Under the pieces are notes generated by a model, which was not told where the DNA came from, did no database searches, and saw nothing but the letters and a program-made list of their open reading frames with translations. The position numbers and the translations under genes were made by a program. From Mucilaginibacter aurantiaciroseus (GTDB lineage Bacteria > Bacteroidota > Bacteroidia > Sphingobacteriales > Sphingobacteriaceae), in the NCBI RefSeq assembly GCF_024055595.1, contig NZ_JAMXOF010000001.1, forward strand, positions 1,488,001-1,552,000: a stretch of 64,000 nt of DNA, written 5' to 3'. The number at the start of each line of letters is the position of its first letter. Position 1 is the first letter of the stretch. This document shows, one piece after another, positions 27,419-36,759 of this stretch.

Positions 27419-30370
27419 TTATTTTAAAACAACATTTAAACCTACAGAGAAGGTACGGGTACGCGGGTACACCCCGTTATCTACACCTGATGAGCTGCCG
27501 CCGCTTGCATCCAGTTCAGGATCTAAACCGCTGTAGCCTGTAATTAATGCCAGGTTTTGGCCGGTTAACGATACACGGAACGCGCTAATGTATTTGGCCT
27601 TAACATTTATCTTGTAGCCAAAAGACAGGTTTTCCCATCTTAAATAAGAACCATTCTCTAACCAAAGGTCAGACCCGTACTCTGTAGAGGCAATTCCCAA
27701 CGGGACAGCACTTTGCAGCAGGTTTGATTTACCCAGGTTTTCTAACAGGCTAAATTTTTGCCTGATAGCATTATAGATCTTATTACCGCCGGAACCACGC
27801 CATACCATAGATACATCAAAGTTTTTGTAGCTAAAGCTTGGTGTAAACGCGTAGTTATATTTAGGTAACGATTGGCCTTCTTCCATCCTATCCGCACTTT
27901 GCACGCTGCTATCAAACTTGCCATCCTTGTTTTGATCTATCACAGTTTCGGCATTGTTGGCATTCTTGCCATCGTGCTGCAAGATCAGGTAAGTGCCAAT
28001 TGGCTTGCCCTGGATCAGGTATGCATTTGCACCCCATGATACATAGTTGGTAGGGATATCGTAACCCTGGATGTTACCGCCAAGGCTTGTTACCTTATTC
28101 TTCATGATAGATCCGTTACCTGCAAGGGTCAAGGTCATTTTGCTGTTCCGGATAACGGCGTAGCTTAAAGCAAACTCTAAACCCTGCCTTTTTAAACTAC
28201 CCACGTTTGCAAGTATATTACCTGTTAAAAACGGCCCAACAAGTGGCACGGTGTAGTTAAATAAAAGATTGTCTGTATTTGATGAATAGGCATCAACACT
28301 ACCGTAAAGCCTGTCGTTAAACAACGAAAAATCTAAACCTAAGTTAGTTTGTTTAACTGTTTCCCACTTTAAATTTGGGTTTGAGTTTTGCGTTGCCGCA
28401 TAGTTAGGGATAATGGCACCACCAAAATAAACCGAACCTGCCTGGCCCACTAACGGGATAGAGTTGTAAGGCGTAATACCTTGCTGGTTACCTGTAACAC
28501 CATAACCGCCACGTAGCTTTAATGAGCTAAAGATGCTTTGGTTTTTCATGAAATCTTCCTGATCTATACGCCATGCCAATGATGCCGATGGGAAGTTGGC
28601 CCATTTGTTATTCACACCAAACACGGTTGAACCATCGCGCCTGAAGCTTGCGGTTAACAAGTATTTATTGTTGTACGAATAATTGAACCTGCCTAAGAAC
28701 GATACCAGCCTTCTCTCATTTTTGTATGATGAAATATCGCCAACGGTAGCTCTTGAAATATCGCCTAATTGCAATGCGTTGTAGGTAGCAATATCATTAA
28801 TGAAACCTTTGGCCTGGGCAAAATTGCCATTGTAGGTTTGGGCCTGCCACTCGTAAACGGCTGTACCATCAATATGGTGCAAACCAAAATCGTGTTTGTA
28901 GCTCAGGTTAATGTCCATCAACTTCTCATCGGTGTGCTTGTTATTCACGTTAGCAACGCCTTTAAAATCAATAGCTGACTGGATAGTTGATGAAACCGGT
29001 GCGTAGTAGCCCGAATTTTCGTCAACCTTTCTCCAGCTGCCAAACCACCCTGCCGATAACCCTTTATAAATATCGAGGTTAGCGTTTAAGCTGCCAAAAA
29101 GATTGTTAATGCTGTTATCGTTTTTGATGGTAGTGGCCACCGCGTATGGGTTGGTATACTGGAACACGTTGGGGTCTCGGTAGAAAGTACCGTCGGCATT
29201 TAATACCGGGTCGGTAGGCCTTGCAACGTACGCCTGGCTGATAAGGTTGGAGTTGTAGGCAACGTTACCTACCCCTGTTGGGCTGTAAGTGGTTTTGTTG
29301 ATGCCGCTGTTCAGGTTCATGGTAAGGGTAAGCCTGTTATCTAAAGCTTTTTGGGTTGCTATGATACGGGCTATGTATTTTTTATAACCCGAATTGATAA
29401 CGATACCAGTTTGATCTATAGCGGTTACCGATGCACGATAGTTAAAATCATTAGCGCCGCCGCCAAATGCCAGCGTATGGTTTTGCGTAACACCGTTTTG
29501 GGTAAGGATGTTGTACCAATCGGTATTGGAACCGTGGTTTGCAGATGCATCTACACCTTGTGCAGCAGCTTGCGCTGACCAACCCGCGGCATCCAAAAAC
29601 TTCAGTTTTTTAGCGATCACGTCTATTGAAGTATTCTCGGTGATTTCTACACTGGTTTTACCTGCTATACCTTTTTTTGTAGTAACCAAAATAACACCCG
29701 GCGCACCACGTGAACCGTAGATAGCGGTTGCAGACGCGTCTTTCAGGATGTCTACCGATGCTATCTCGCTTGGCGGCACCTGGTTTAACAGATCAAGGTT
29801 ACCCTGGATGCCATCAACCACCACTAAGGGGTCGTTACCGCCTTGCAGCGACGTTATACCACGGATGCGCACACTTGGCGATACACCCGGCTCGCTGCCT
29901 ACCTGCGAAATATTAACACCTGCCGCTTTACCTGCCAGCTGTTGCAGCGGGTTGGTAATTGGGCCGGGGTTTAGGTCTTTAGCACCAATGTTAGATACCG
30001 AACCGGTAATGTCTGATTTACGGCTGGTGCCGTAACCCACAACCACCACTTCTGACAGTGATTTTGAGTTTTGCGCCATCTGGACGGTAAATGACTGATT
30101 AGCCACCATCGTTTTTTCGGTTACATCATAACCAACAAAGGTTATGCTTACCACAATTGCTTGCTGTGCGCTTTTGATCTCAAAGGCACCGTTTACATCT
30201 GTAGCGGTAGCTATCTCGGTACCTTTTATGCGAACTACGGCGCCTGGTAAAGGTTGGTTGTTCTCGTCAACCACTTTACCTTTAAAGGTTGCATTTTGCG
30301 CAAAAGTTAGCGTAGCACAAAGTAGGAAAAACACGGTCAAGCCGTACTTGAATAAGGAAATGTGTTTCAT
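27419..30370 (-). CDS. susC: SusC/RagA-family TonB-linked outer-membrane transporter
   Basis: A 983-residue TonB-dependent channel. It has a signal peptide ending at TFAQ (about 25), a CarboxypepD-reg-like domain (GKVVDENNQPLPGAVVRIKG, about 31-105), the TonB-box-like SEVVVVGYGTSRKSDITGSV at the plug start (about 105-125), a plug with VRIRGITSLQGGNDPLVVVDG, and a 22-strand barrel ending in LNVVLK. It imports oligosaccharides captured by the SusD lid. It is the first gene of the susC-D-E-amylase operon. Its promoter, overlapped by a palindrome, and a 5' leader hairpin lie in the 305-bp gap upstream (30371-30675). Confidence 0.95.
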   Translation of the reverse strand: MKHISLFKYGLTVFFLLCATLTFAQNATFKGKVVDENNQPLPGAVVRIKGTEIATATDVNGAFEIKSAQQAIVVSITFVGYDVTEKTMVANQSFTVQMAQNSKSLSEVVVVGYGTSRKSDITGSVSNIGAKDLNPGPITNPLQQLAGKAAGVNISQVGSEPGVSPSVRIRGITSLQGGNDPLVVVDGIQGNLDLLNQVPPSEIASVDILKDASATAIYGSRGAPGVILVTTKKGIAGKTSVEITENTSIDVIAKKLKFLDAAGWSAQAAAQGVDASANHGSNTDWYNILTQNGVTQNHTLAFGGGANDFNYRASVTAIDQTGIVINSGYKKYIARIIATQKALDNRLTLTMNLNSGINKTTYSPTGVGNVAYNSNLISQAYVARPTDPVLNADGTFYRDPNVFQYTNPYAVATTIKNDNSINNLFGSLNANLDIYKGLSAGWFGSWRKVDENSGYYAPVSSTIQSAIDFKGVANVNNKHTDEKLMDINLSYKHDFGLHHIDGTAVYEWQAQTYNGNFAQAKGFINDIATYNALQLGDISRATVGDISSYKNERRLVSFLGRFNYSYNNKYLLTASFRRDGSTVFGVNNKWANFPSASLAWRIDQEDFMKNQSIFSSLKLRGGYGVTGNQQGITPYNSIPLVGQAGSVYFGGAIIPNYAATQNSNPNLKWETVKQTNLGLDFSLFNDRLYGSVDAYSSNTDNLLFNYTVPLVGPFLTGNILANVGSLKRQGLEFALSYAVIRNSKMTLTLAGNGSIMKNKVTSLGGNIQGYDIPTNYVSWGANAYLIQGKPIGTYLILQHDGKNANNAETVIDQNKDGKFDSSVQSADRMEEGQSLPKYNYAFTPSFSYKNFDVSMVWRGSGGNKIYNAIRQKFSLLENLGKSNLLQSAVPLGIASTEYGSDLWLENGSYLRWENLSFGYKINVKAKYISAFRVSLTGQNLALITGYSGLDPELDASGGSSSGVDNGVYPRTRTFSVGLNVVLK

Positions 30371-30402
30371 TTAAAACGGTTTAATTGGTTTAATAATTAG
30401 GC

Positions 30403-30467
30403 TGCCGTTATGAGAGCGGCACCAGAATCAAAGTAAAAGAGCTTTACGCGTACATACAATATGTATG
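30403..30467 (-). promoter_or_regulatory. susC promoter with palindrome overlapping the -33 element
   Basis: On the minus strand TTG (30459-30457), 20 nt, then TTACTTTG (30436-30429) fits the Bacteroidota promoter with one mismatch. The palindrome CATACA-ATA-TGTATG (plus strand 30453-30467) covers the TTG, so a bound regulator would block or replace -33 contact. A TGCCG/CGGCA hairpin (30403-30421) would form the 5' end of the transcript. The rest of the 30371-30675 gap is A+T-rich with no gene seen. Confidence 0.5.
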
Positions 30468-30675
30468 GATTTAGATATTAAAAAAAGAAAGAGAAACACA
30501 TTATTAATATATTGATAATCAGATATTTAATTAATTATTTCATATTGGTTTGTATAGATAATTATGAACGCAATATTGAAAAAATGGAAGTTTGATACAC
30601 TATGTTACAGAATTTTAGGGAGTAAACAGGGCATGTTTGTGCCCATAATATCGGATTTGTAAACAAAAAAGGAAA

Positions 30676-32388
30676 TTAAATTATTACCGGAAGATCTTTA
30701 ACGGCTTTAATGCCCATCACTTTGTACTCAAATACATCATTGGGTAAAAAGGAGCGGTTCTTCACTTTGGTTTTGTAAGTGTAGATGGTGTTTACCGAAT
30801 AGTTAAGGATCTTGGCGATGGTTTCGTTCTCATCTATCCCTAACCTTATCAGCGCGAAGATGCGCAGTTCGTTGTTCAACAAATGCCCCTCGGACAGGTT
30901 GGTTTGGTGGCCGGCATCAAACAGCAGGTTAAAATCTTCCACAAAATTCGGGAAGATATTGAGGAACACCTTATCAAAACTATGCGACAAGTTCTCGCGC
31001 TCAAAATTGGTATTGAGGCGGTTTAACACCAGTTGTACCTCGTCGTAGCGTTTCTCTTTTACGATTTTTTCTATCGAGCGTTTAAGGCGGTCGATCTTTT
31101 CGATATAATCTGAGTGGATGTTAAAGAAGTTGCCAATGTACTCATCCTTGATCATGTTGGCTTCATCCAGCTTAATATTGGTATGGGTAAGCGAGCGATT
31201 GGCTTGATCAAGCGTATTATTAACCTTGGTGAGCGACGCGTTGGCCGTATTCAGGTCGTTGTTCTTTTTAACGATGATCTCATCTGCAATGCGCAGTTTC
31301 TTTAGCTGGCGCGATGTGATCACCGAGAAGATGATGACCACCACAATGAGCAGCGTAATAATAGAAGCATACATCATCAGCGAGCGCTTTTGTTTCTCTA
31401 TCCCGTTGATCTTCTCGTTCTCAATAATGGGCAATATGCTGCTTATTTGTGCTTCGCGATGGCGGGCGCCGTAAAAGGTAGCGTCGTTTATAGCATTATG
31501 AATGTAGAGAAATGCATTTTTTGTGTCACCACTTTCATACAATCTTGTTGCTAAATTTGTAAGTGCTACAGATTCTTTGGTGGAGTGCATGTTATCGATT
31601 ATAGCCGCCTGCATTAAATGCTGCATCCCCAGATCGTTGTTCTTGTTTAAAAAGTAAATAAAACTAAGGCAACTTAAGTTAACCGCGCTGTCCTGATAGG
31701 TTTGCGGCAGTTTCATAATAGCCAAATAAGGCACTAAAGCCGCTTTGTAGTCCGCGTTGCGCAAAGCCTTCAACCCAGCAGCCGAAAGGTACTCGTAAGT
31801 GTTTGGTTTGTGCGTATTCAGTATCGAATCGCAATACTTTAGGCCAATGGCGCTGTAGTGAAAGTAGTAATCGTCTATCTTATCAAAATCGCCAATATCA
31901 AAATGGCTGCGGGCCTGCAGGAACAGGTATTGAAATTTCTGCTGACCGTTTAAGTAGCGGGTGTTCACCTTGCTCAATGTATCCAGCCCCTCTTTAAACA
32001 TCCCGGCAGATATAAGCACAAAGCCCATATCAACCTTGGCGTAGTTTATCTTGTTTTGATCTTTTAGCTGGTAGGCACATACGTTCAGCTTTTTGCTGTA
32101 TACGTAGGCAGAATCGTGAACAAAAGATTTATAGGCATCAAACAATTTTTGGTAATACCCATACCTCGCGTTTAGCGACGAGTAGTTTGACTTAAGCTCC
32201 AATTTGATTTTATCAATCGCCACTACCCTCGCCTGGTCGTTCTGCTTTTTATTATCAAGGATGGTATTGAGTACTTTTTGCAGGCTGTCAATTTTATCCG
32301 AGGCCTTCACATTGCCTGCGTGCAACAACAGCAAAAATAATGCGCTGCAACAAATCAGTATAAATTTATATAAGCCACCGGTTCTCAT
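30676..32388 (-). CDS. DUF6377-type membrane-anchored TPR/HTH regulator
   Basis: A 570-residue protein with a signal or first membrane segment at the N-terminus (about 8-28), a periplasmic helical TPR-like region (about 30-330, for example [20 protein letters not shown] and [20 protein letters not shown]), a membrane segment at about 338-362 ([20 protein letters not shown]), a coiled coil ([18 protein letters not shown]) and a C-terminal region. The C-terminus contains [36 protein letters not shown], a LuxR-like helix-turn-helix. This is the DUF6377 architecture found beside Sus-type loci in Bacteroidota. It is probably the sensor-regulator of the adjacent starch operon, taking the place of SusR. 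Transcribed in the same direction, 305 bp upstream of susC. Confidence 0.82.
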   Translation of the reverse strand: MRTGGLYKFILICCSALFLLLLHAGNVKASDKIDSLQKVLNTILDNKKQNDQARVVAIDKIKLELKSNYSSLNARYGYYQKLFDAYKSFVHDSAYVYSKKLNVCAYQLKDQNKINYAKVDMGFVLISAGMFKEGLDTLSKVNTRYLNGQQKFQYLFLQARSHFDIGDFDKIDDYYFHYSAIGLKYCDSILNTHKPNTYEYLSAAGLKALRNADYKAALVPYLAIMKLPQTYQDSAVNLSCLSFIYFLNKNNDLGMQHLMQAAIIDNMHSTKESVALTNLATRLYESGDTKNAFLYIHNAINDATFYGARHREAQISSILPIIENEKINGIEKQKRSLMMYASIITLLIVVVIIFSVITSRQLKKLRIADEIIVKKNNDLNTANASLTKVNNTLDQANRSLTHTNIKLDEANMIKDEYIGNFFNIHSDYIEKIDRLKRSIEKIVKEKRYDEVQLVLNRLNTNFERENLSHSFDKVFLNIFPNFVEDFNLLFDAGHQTNLSEGHLLNNELRIFALIRLGIDENETIAKILNYSVNTIYTYKTKVKNRSFLPNDVFEYKVMGIKAVKDLPVII

Positions 32389-32618
32389 TTACTAAACTTT
32401 ACAATAATTGGTACTGCAAAATAAGTAATTTATGTGATGAAATTTAGTCATAAACAAACGCATCTTTTCTTATACCATATACGTCGAAAAAAAGGCGTTT
32501 GAAAGTCGTTTTCAGGACGGAAAAATGTCATAAAAATGCTTGATTTTACCAACAATAATTTAAACGGGGATGTGCAAAAACGCATCCCTTTTTTTGTGAT
32601 TTTATTGTATTTTAGTTT

Positions 32619-32765
32619 ATGAACTACCTTATGGTTCAGCTTACCTGCCTGCTCGCTATCATTGTACGCTACTTGAATGAACGCTTTTTGGTGGGTGGTG
32701 TCCGCTCCTTTACCCCTAATGCATTTATTCAGAATAGGAAAAAGGATAAATACCTGGTTAACTAA
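32619..32765 (+). CDS. Small hypothetical protein, 48 residues, with one hydrophobic segment
   Basis: An open frame MNYLMVQLTCLLAIIVRYLN with a hydrophobic N-terminal helix, then a basic tail (FIQNRKKDKYLVN). It stands alone in the gap between the DUF6377 gene and efp (32389-32822), on the opposite strand to both neighbours. Low hydrophobic-tail complexity and lack of a clear family make it uncertain; it may be a small membrane protein or chance. The remaining bases of the gap, 32389-32618, show no gene. Confidence 0.35.
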   Translation: MNYLMVQLTCLLAIIVRYLNERFLVGGVRSFTPNAFIQNRKKDKYLVN

Positions 32766-32773
32766 ATAGCCAC

Positions 32774-32800
32774 AAAAAAGCCCGGATGAGTTATCCAGGC
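32774..32800 (-). terminator. Terminator of efp
   Basis: On the minus strand GCCTGGAT (32800-32793), loop AACTC, ATCCGGGC (32787-32780) form an 8-bp stem with one G-T pair, followed by TTTTTTG. It lies just after the efp stop. Confidence 0.75.
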
Positions 32801-32822
32801 TCCAATATATTATGGTATGAAA

Positions 32823-33383
32823 TTATTTAACGCGCTCAACGTATTCGCCGGTGCGGGTATCAACTTTAATTCTATCGCCCTGGTTTACAAACAAAGGCAC
32901 TTTAACTTCCACGCCGTTTTCGGTAGTAGCGGCTTTTAACGCGCCCGATGAAGTATCGCCTTTAACAGCAGGTTCGCTGTAGGTAATTTCTAACTCCACA
33001 AAGTTAGGGGCTTGTGCCATAATAGGCTCTTCGCTTTCAAAAGACACAATTACGTTCATACCTTCTTTAAGGAACCTAACCGCCGGGCCAAATAAAGCCT
33101 TGGGGATGTTATGCTGGTCGAAAGTAACGTTATCCATGATCACCATAGATTCGCCTTCTTCGTACAAGTATTGAAAATCGTTGGTTTCTACGCGGCAAAT
33201 CTCCACCTGCTCATCTGTTGCTAATCGGGCTTCAACAATTTTACCGGTTTTAATATTACGAAATTTATCCAGGTAAAACGCCCCTCCCTTACCAGGAGTG
33301 CGGTGTAAAACTTCGGTAACAGTTACCAACTCGCCGTTAAAGCGTAATATATTTCCTACTTTAATTTCAGATGCCTTTGCCAT
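32823..33383 (-). CDS. efp: Translation elongation factor P
   Basis: A 186-residue factor that relieves ribosome stalling at proline runs. Start taken at 33383 (MAKASEIKVGNILRFNGEL); ten open codons upstream overlap a -7 element and are not used. The three beta-barrel domains are complete: KOW-like N-domain (1-63), OB domain (about 68-125) with VMDNVTFDQHNIP, and C-terminal OB domain (about 130-186) with the family signature KAATTENGVEVKVPLFVNQGDRIKVDTRTGEYVERV-type ending. The loop tip is HRTPGKGGAFY with Lys32, the residue that is modified in many bacteria. No modification enzyme gene is nearby. Confidence 0.96.
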   Translation of the reverse strand: MAKASEIKVGNILRFNGELVTVTEVLHRTPGKGGAFYLDKFRNIKTGKIVEARLATDEQVEICRVETNDFQYLYEEGESMVIMDNVTFDQHNIPKALFGPAVRFLKEGMNVIVSFESEEPIMAQAPNFVELEITYSEPAVKGDTSSGALKAATTENGVEVKVPLFVNQGDRIKVDTRTGEYVERVK

Positions 33384-33410
33384 GTAAATTGCTATTGTAA
33401 ATTTAAGCCC

Positions 33411-33418
33411 CAAAGATA
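33411..33418 (-). promoter_or_regulatory. efp promoter -7 element
   Basis: TATCTTTG on the minus strand matches TAnnTTTG exactly, 28 bp before the efp start. No clear TTG is seen at the usual distance. It decides in favour of the start at 33383 over 33413. Confidence 0.5.
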
Positions 33419-33529
33419 AATTAAGTTCTGATAAACCACGCTTAAAAATTCGGCACTTTTAATTGTATACTTATAGCAATACTTGGGATACTGATACTGC
33501 CCTTTTCCAGGCAGATTACGAATGGCCGC

Positions 33530-35323
33530 TTAAACCGTCTTAAGCATCGTTTTGCCGGATTGTAACAATTCTTGCGTAATAGTTCGGGTATAAGTTTTAA
33601 TCTCTTCCTGAAAATCAGCCACAGAAGCACCGCCGCGAATTTCCTCCAATCGTTTTTCCCAGTTGCCCGTTAGTTCCGCTTGCGCAATACGCTGGTGTTT
33701 CACGATCTCATATACCGACAGACCAGTTTCGGTGGGTACCAGGTTTTTCTTTTCCCGGAGGATGTATTTTCGCATTATCAACGTTTCTATAATAGCCGCC
33801 CGGGTGGCTGGTGTACCTAAGCCGCTTTCTTTCATTGCTTCCCGTAATTCTTCATCTTCAATTTCCTTACCGGCAGTTTCCAGGGCTTTTAGCAAACTGG
33901 CTTCATTATACAACGGCTTGGGCTTGGTTTGCTTTTCAAGTACGGCCTTATTCAGGATAGGCAGGTCTTCCCCCTGTATTACTTTAGGCAGCGTGGGATT
34001 TTCTTCATCTTTTTTCTCCTCATCCTTATCGTTGAACACCGCGCGCCATCCCGGTGTTTGGATAACGGTACCGCTGGCTATAAATTTCGAGCCCGAGAGT
34101 ATAGTAATTTTGGTGATCTCCTTAATACAATCCTTGTGAAAAGCTTCCAGCATCCGTCCTGCCACCATATCATAAATAGCTTGCTGATCGGGCATGAGCT
34201 GGTACGGCGTTACGCCGGTAGTTAATAAGGCATGGTGATCGGTTACCTTTTTGGCATTAACACTTCGTTTACTCAATTTTGCACCTGTTAGTAAGGTGGC
34301 TTGCTTGCCAAAAGCCTGATGATCTGTCAATTTACTGATCAAATCCGGCACTTGAGCAAAAACATCATCGCCTATGTAGCGGCTACCGGTACGCGGATAA
34401 GTAACTAATTTACCTTCATATAAATTCTGCAACAATCCCAGTGTCTGATCAGCGGTAAAGCCCTTGCGTTTATTGGCTTCCTGCTGCAGGCTGCTCAAAT
34501 CGTGCAACAAAGGTGGCGGTTCTTTACGGGGCTTAGCTTCCACCGCTAAAATATTACCCGTAGTTTCAACAGCGTCTAATATGGCTTGCGCTTCTTCTTT
34601 TGTTTTATAATTCTTCTCTGAAATGGCACGAAATGCCTGGCCATTTTTATCCGGCTGAATAGCTACCTGGTAATAAAGCTGCGGTACAAAATTCTTGTTT
34701 TCCAGGTATCGGGCGCAAATCATTGCCAGCGTTGGTGTTTGCACCCTACCCAATGATAAAACCCCTTTATTACCCGAAGCCAAACTCAAAGCCTGCGTCG
34801 CATTCATTCCTACCAGCCAATCCGACTGCGAACGGCAATGCGCCGAACTAAACAAAGTGTCGTAATCTGAACCCGGCTTCAGGTTCCGGAAACCATCTTT
34901 AATAGCTTCATCTGTTTGTGATGAGATCCATAACCGCTTGAAGGGCTTTTTGCATTTAAGAAAGTAATAGATATAGCGGAAGATAAGCTCACCCTCGCGC
35001 CCGGCATCCGTTGCTACAATGATCTCAGTCGCTTGGTCAAATAGCTTTTTGATAATATCCAGTTGCTTTTTAGCACCCGCATCCTCTTTACCATCCTTTT
35101 TACGAAGCGTTAATTTAAATTTAGCTGGCAACATAGGCAAGTTTTGTACGTTCCAGCCATAATAGCCATACTCCTGCGGCGCGGCCAGTTGTAACAAGTG
35201 CCCAAAAGCCCAGGTAAACGTATAACCTTTACCTTCCAGGTAACCGTCGTGCTTGTTTGTAGCACCAAATACTTTGGCTATCTCTCGCCCTACGGATGGT
35301 TTCTCGGCTATAATTACTTTCAT
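33530..35323 (-). CDS. topB: DNA topoisomerase III
   Basis: A 597-residue type IA topoisomerase. Start at 35323 (MKVIIAEKPSVGREIAKVFG); the 21 open codons upstream overlap the promoter. The TOPRIM part shows AEKPS (6-10) and ATDAGREGELIFR (104-116). The catalytic tyrosine is Tyr309 in LVTYPRTGSRYIG, and later segments (ESGLGTPATRAAIIETLI, GNWEKRLEEI) are normal. It decatenates and relaxes single-stranded regions during replication and recombination. The protein stops at LLQSGKTMLKTV without the C-terminal zinc-ribbon stretch often found in the family, so it may be shortened. In Bacteroidota topB copies are often mobile-element borne, but no such element is seen here. Confidence 0.93.
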   Translation of the reverse strand: MKVIIAEKPSVGREIAKVFGATNKHDGYLEGKGYTFTWAFGHLLQLAAPQEYGYYGWNVQNLPMLPAKFKLTLRKKDGKEDAGAKKQLDIIKKLFDQATEIIVATDAGREGELIFRYIYYFLKCKKPFKRLWISSQTDEAIKDGFRNLKPGSDYDTLFSSAHCRSQSDWLVGMNATQALSLASGNKGVLSLGRVQTPTLAMICARYLENKNFVPQLYYQVAIQPDKNGQAFRAISEKNYKTKEEAQAILDAVETTGNILAVEAKPRKEPPPLLHDLSSLQQEANKRKGFTADQTLGLLQNLYEGKLVTYPRTGSRYIGDDVFAQVPDLISKLTDHQAFGKQATLLTGAKLSKRSVNAKKVTDHHALLTTGVTPYQLMPDQQAIYDMVAGRMLEAFHKDCIKEITKITILSGSKFIASGTVIQTPGWRAVFNDKDEEKKDEENPTLPKVIQGEDLPILNKAVLEKQTKPKPLYNEASLLKALETAGKEIEDEELREAMKESGLGTPATRAAIIETLIMRKYILREKKNLVPTETGLSVYEIVKHQRIAQAELTGNWEKRLEEIRGGASVADFQEEIKTYTRTITQELLQSGKTMLKTV

Positions 35324-35335
35324 ATGTGTTTGTGA

Positions 35336-35366
35336 CGAAAGTAAGTAACCCGGCCCCGGCCTGCAA
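35336..35366 (-). promoter_or_regulatory. topB promoter
   Basis: On the minus strand TTG (35366-35364), 20 nt, TACTTTCG (35343-35336): one mismatch to TTG-N20-TAnnTTTG. It lies 12 bp before the start at 35323 and inside the longer frame. A similar TACTTTCG occurs on the plus strand at 35467-35474, 20 bp before the Hsp70-like gene, but without a proper TTG. Confidence 0.5.
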
Positions 35367-35494
35367 CCTATGTGGATAAATCCCATCGGCCGTTGCTTAC
35401 TTTGTTACCCGAAAGTTCAAAGGGTTCTATTGAAAGCCCTAATTTCGTTCCTAAACTATTTTTTTTTACTTTCGCCGCCTTTCAATTTTAAGGA

Positions 35495-36751
35495 ATGAAG
35501 CAATATTTATACGGAATTGATTTTGGCACAACCAACTCGGCCCTGGCTATTTTTGACGAGGAAAGCCGCGAAATAACCCATACGATCATTATTCCTTCGC
35601 TAATTTATTTTCATCAAAATATGGCTGAAGGACATGTGGTTGGTGAAGCGGCCGTTGCAGCTTACCTCAGCGACAATATGAAAGGGCGTTTCATCAAATC
35701 GGTAAAACAGGTCCTGTCGCGCAGCAGTTTTACTGAGACCCGGATTCATAATAAGCGCTACAATGCGTCAGACCTCGTCGCCATCATTCTAAAAGAGCTT
35801 AAAGACCGTGCAGATCAATTAACTGGCCATGATTGTCAAAAAGCGGTGATAGGCAGGCCGGTGTACTTTGATGATGACGACGTACAAAAGGATACCTTAG
35901 CACAAACCAGGCTTCAGAAAGCTGCCGCACTTGCCGGTTTCACAGATGTACGGTTTCAGTTTGAGCCAATTGGAGCGGCCTTCGCATATGAAAAAAGCCT
36001 TATTAAAAAGGAAAAGGTATTAGTGGCCGATTTGGGCGGCGGCACCACAGATTTCACCTACCTGGTGTTGGACCCTGAAAAAGCGAACAGTAATGACCGT
36101 AAAAGTGACATGGTGGCAAATGGTGGCATTTACATAGGTGGCGATAGTTTTGATTCGGCTTTTATGTGGGAAAAGGGCACACCCTATTTTGGTAAAAATT
36201 CCAAATATGAAGCAACACCGGGGAAAGTCTTAACCGTACCTGTCTCCCTGTTCGCCAATATTTGTTCCTGGGAACAGATGAATTTTTTTAACGGCCTGCG
36301 TATTAAAAAAGACATTGAAGATTATTACTATTTTTCGGGCAACGACCGAAAGTTCAAGAACCTGATTACTTTGATCGACAATAACTTGGGTTATTCGGTT
36401 TTTCAATCTATCGAGCAAATGAAAATCAGGCTGACCAAAAAAAACGAAGCATCGTTTCGCTATCATCAGTTGGGAATAGATATAGACGAGAATATTAGCC
36501 TGGCTGAATATGAAAATATTATATCCAAGGATATTGAACGGATCGCAAACTACCTTGAAATTTTCTTACAAAAAAACAATATCGCCCCCAAGGATATCGA
36601 CAGTCTTTTCCTTACTGGGGGTACATCAATGGTTAGCAGTATTCAAAGTCTGTTTAGGAAAAAGTTCCCGCATGTCAAACTTAATTCAGGAGATAATTTT
36701 AAAAGCGTGGCCAAGGGCTTGGCTTATAGCGGTTATCTTTTCAAAAACTAA
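35495..36751 (+). CDS. Hsp70-like ATPase (YegD type)
   Basis: A 418-residue protein made only of the actin-like ATPase domain of Hsp70; the substrate-binding domain is missing, as in E. coli YegD. The phosphate-1 motif is LYGIDFGTTNSALAIF (residues 4-19). The connect/phosphate-2 motif is VLVADLGGGTTDFTYLVLD (about 175-193), preceded by FEPIGAAFAYEKSL, and the adenosine motif is DSLFLTGGTSMVSSIQSLF (about 369-387). Client and role are unknown. It is divergent from topB and convergent with the MarR gene, ending 8 bp before its stop. Confidence 0.9.
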   Translation: MKQYLYGIDFGTTNSALAIFDEESREITHTIIIPSLIYFHQNMAEGHVVGEAAVAAYLSDNMKGRFIKSVKQVLSRSSFTETRIHNKRYNASDLVAIILKELKDRADQLTGHDCQKAVIGRPVYFDDDDVQKDTLAQTRLQKAAALAGFTDVRFQFEPIGAAFAYEKSLIKKEKVLVADLGGGTTDFTYLVLDPEKANSNDRKSDMVANGGIYIGGDSFDSAFMWEKGTPYFGKNSKYEATPGKVLTVPVSLFANICSWEQMNFFNGLRIKKDIEDYYYFSGNDRKFKNLITLIDNNLGYSVFQSIEQMKIRLTKKNEASFRYHQLGIDIDENISLAEYENIISKDIERIANYLEIFLQKNNIAPKDIDSLFLTGGTSMVSSIQSLFRKKFPHVKLNSGDNFKSVAKGLAYSGYLFKN

Positions 36752-36759
36752 GGCTTTGT

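Noticed and set aside
33663..34139. 158-codon open frame on the plus strand
   Set aside because: Antisense to topB, Ser/Phe-rich low-complexity translation, typical shadow.
33530..35323. topB as marker of an integrative conjugative element
   Set aside because: No tra genes, integrase, relaxase or attachment repeats are seen around it.
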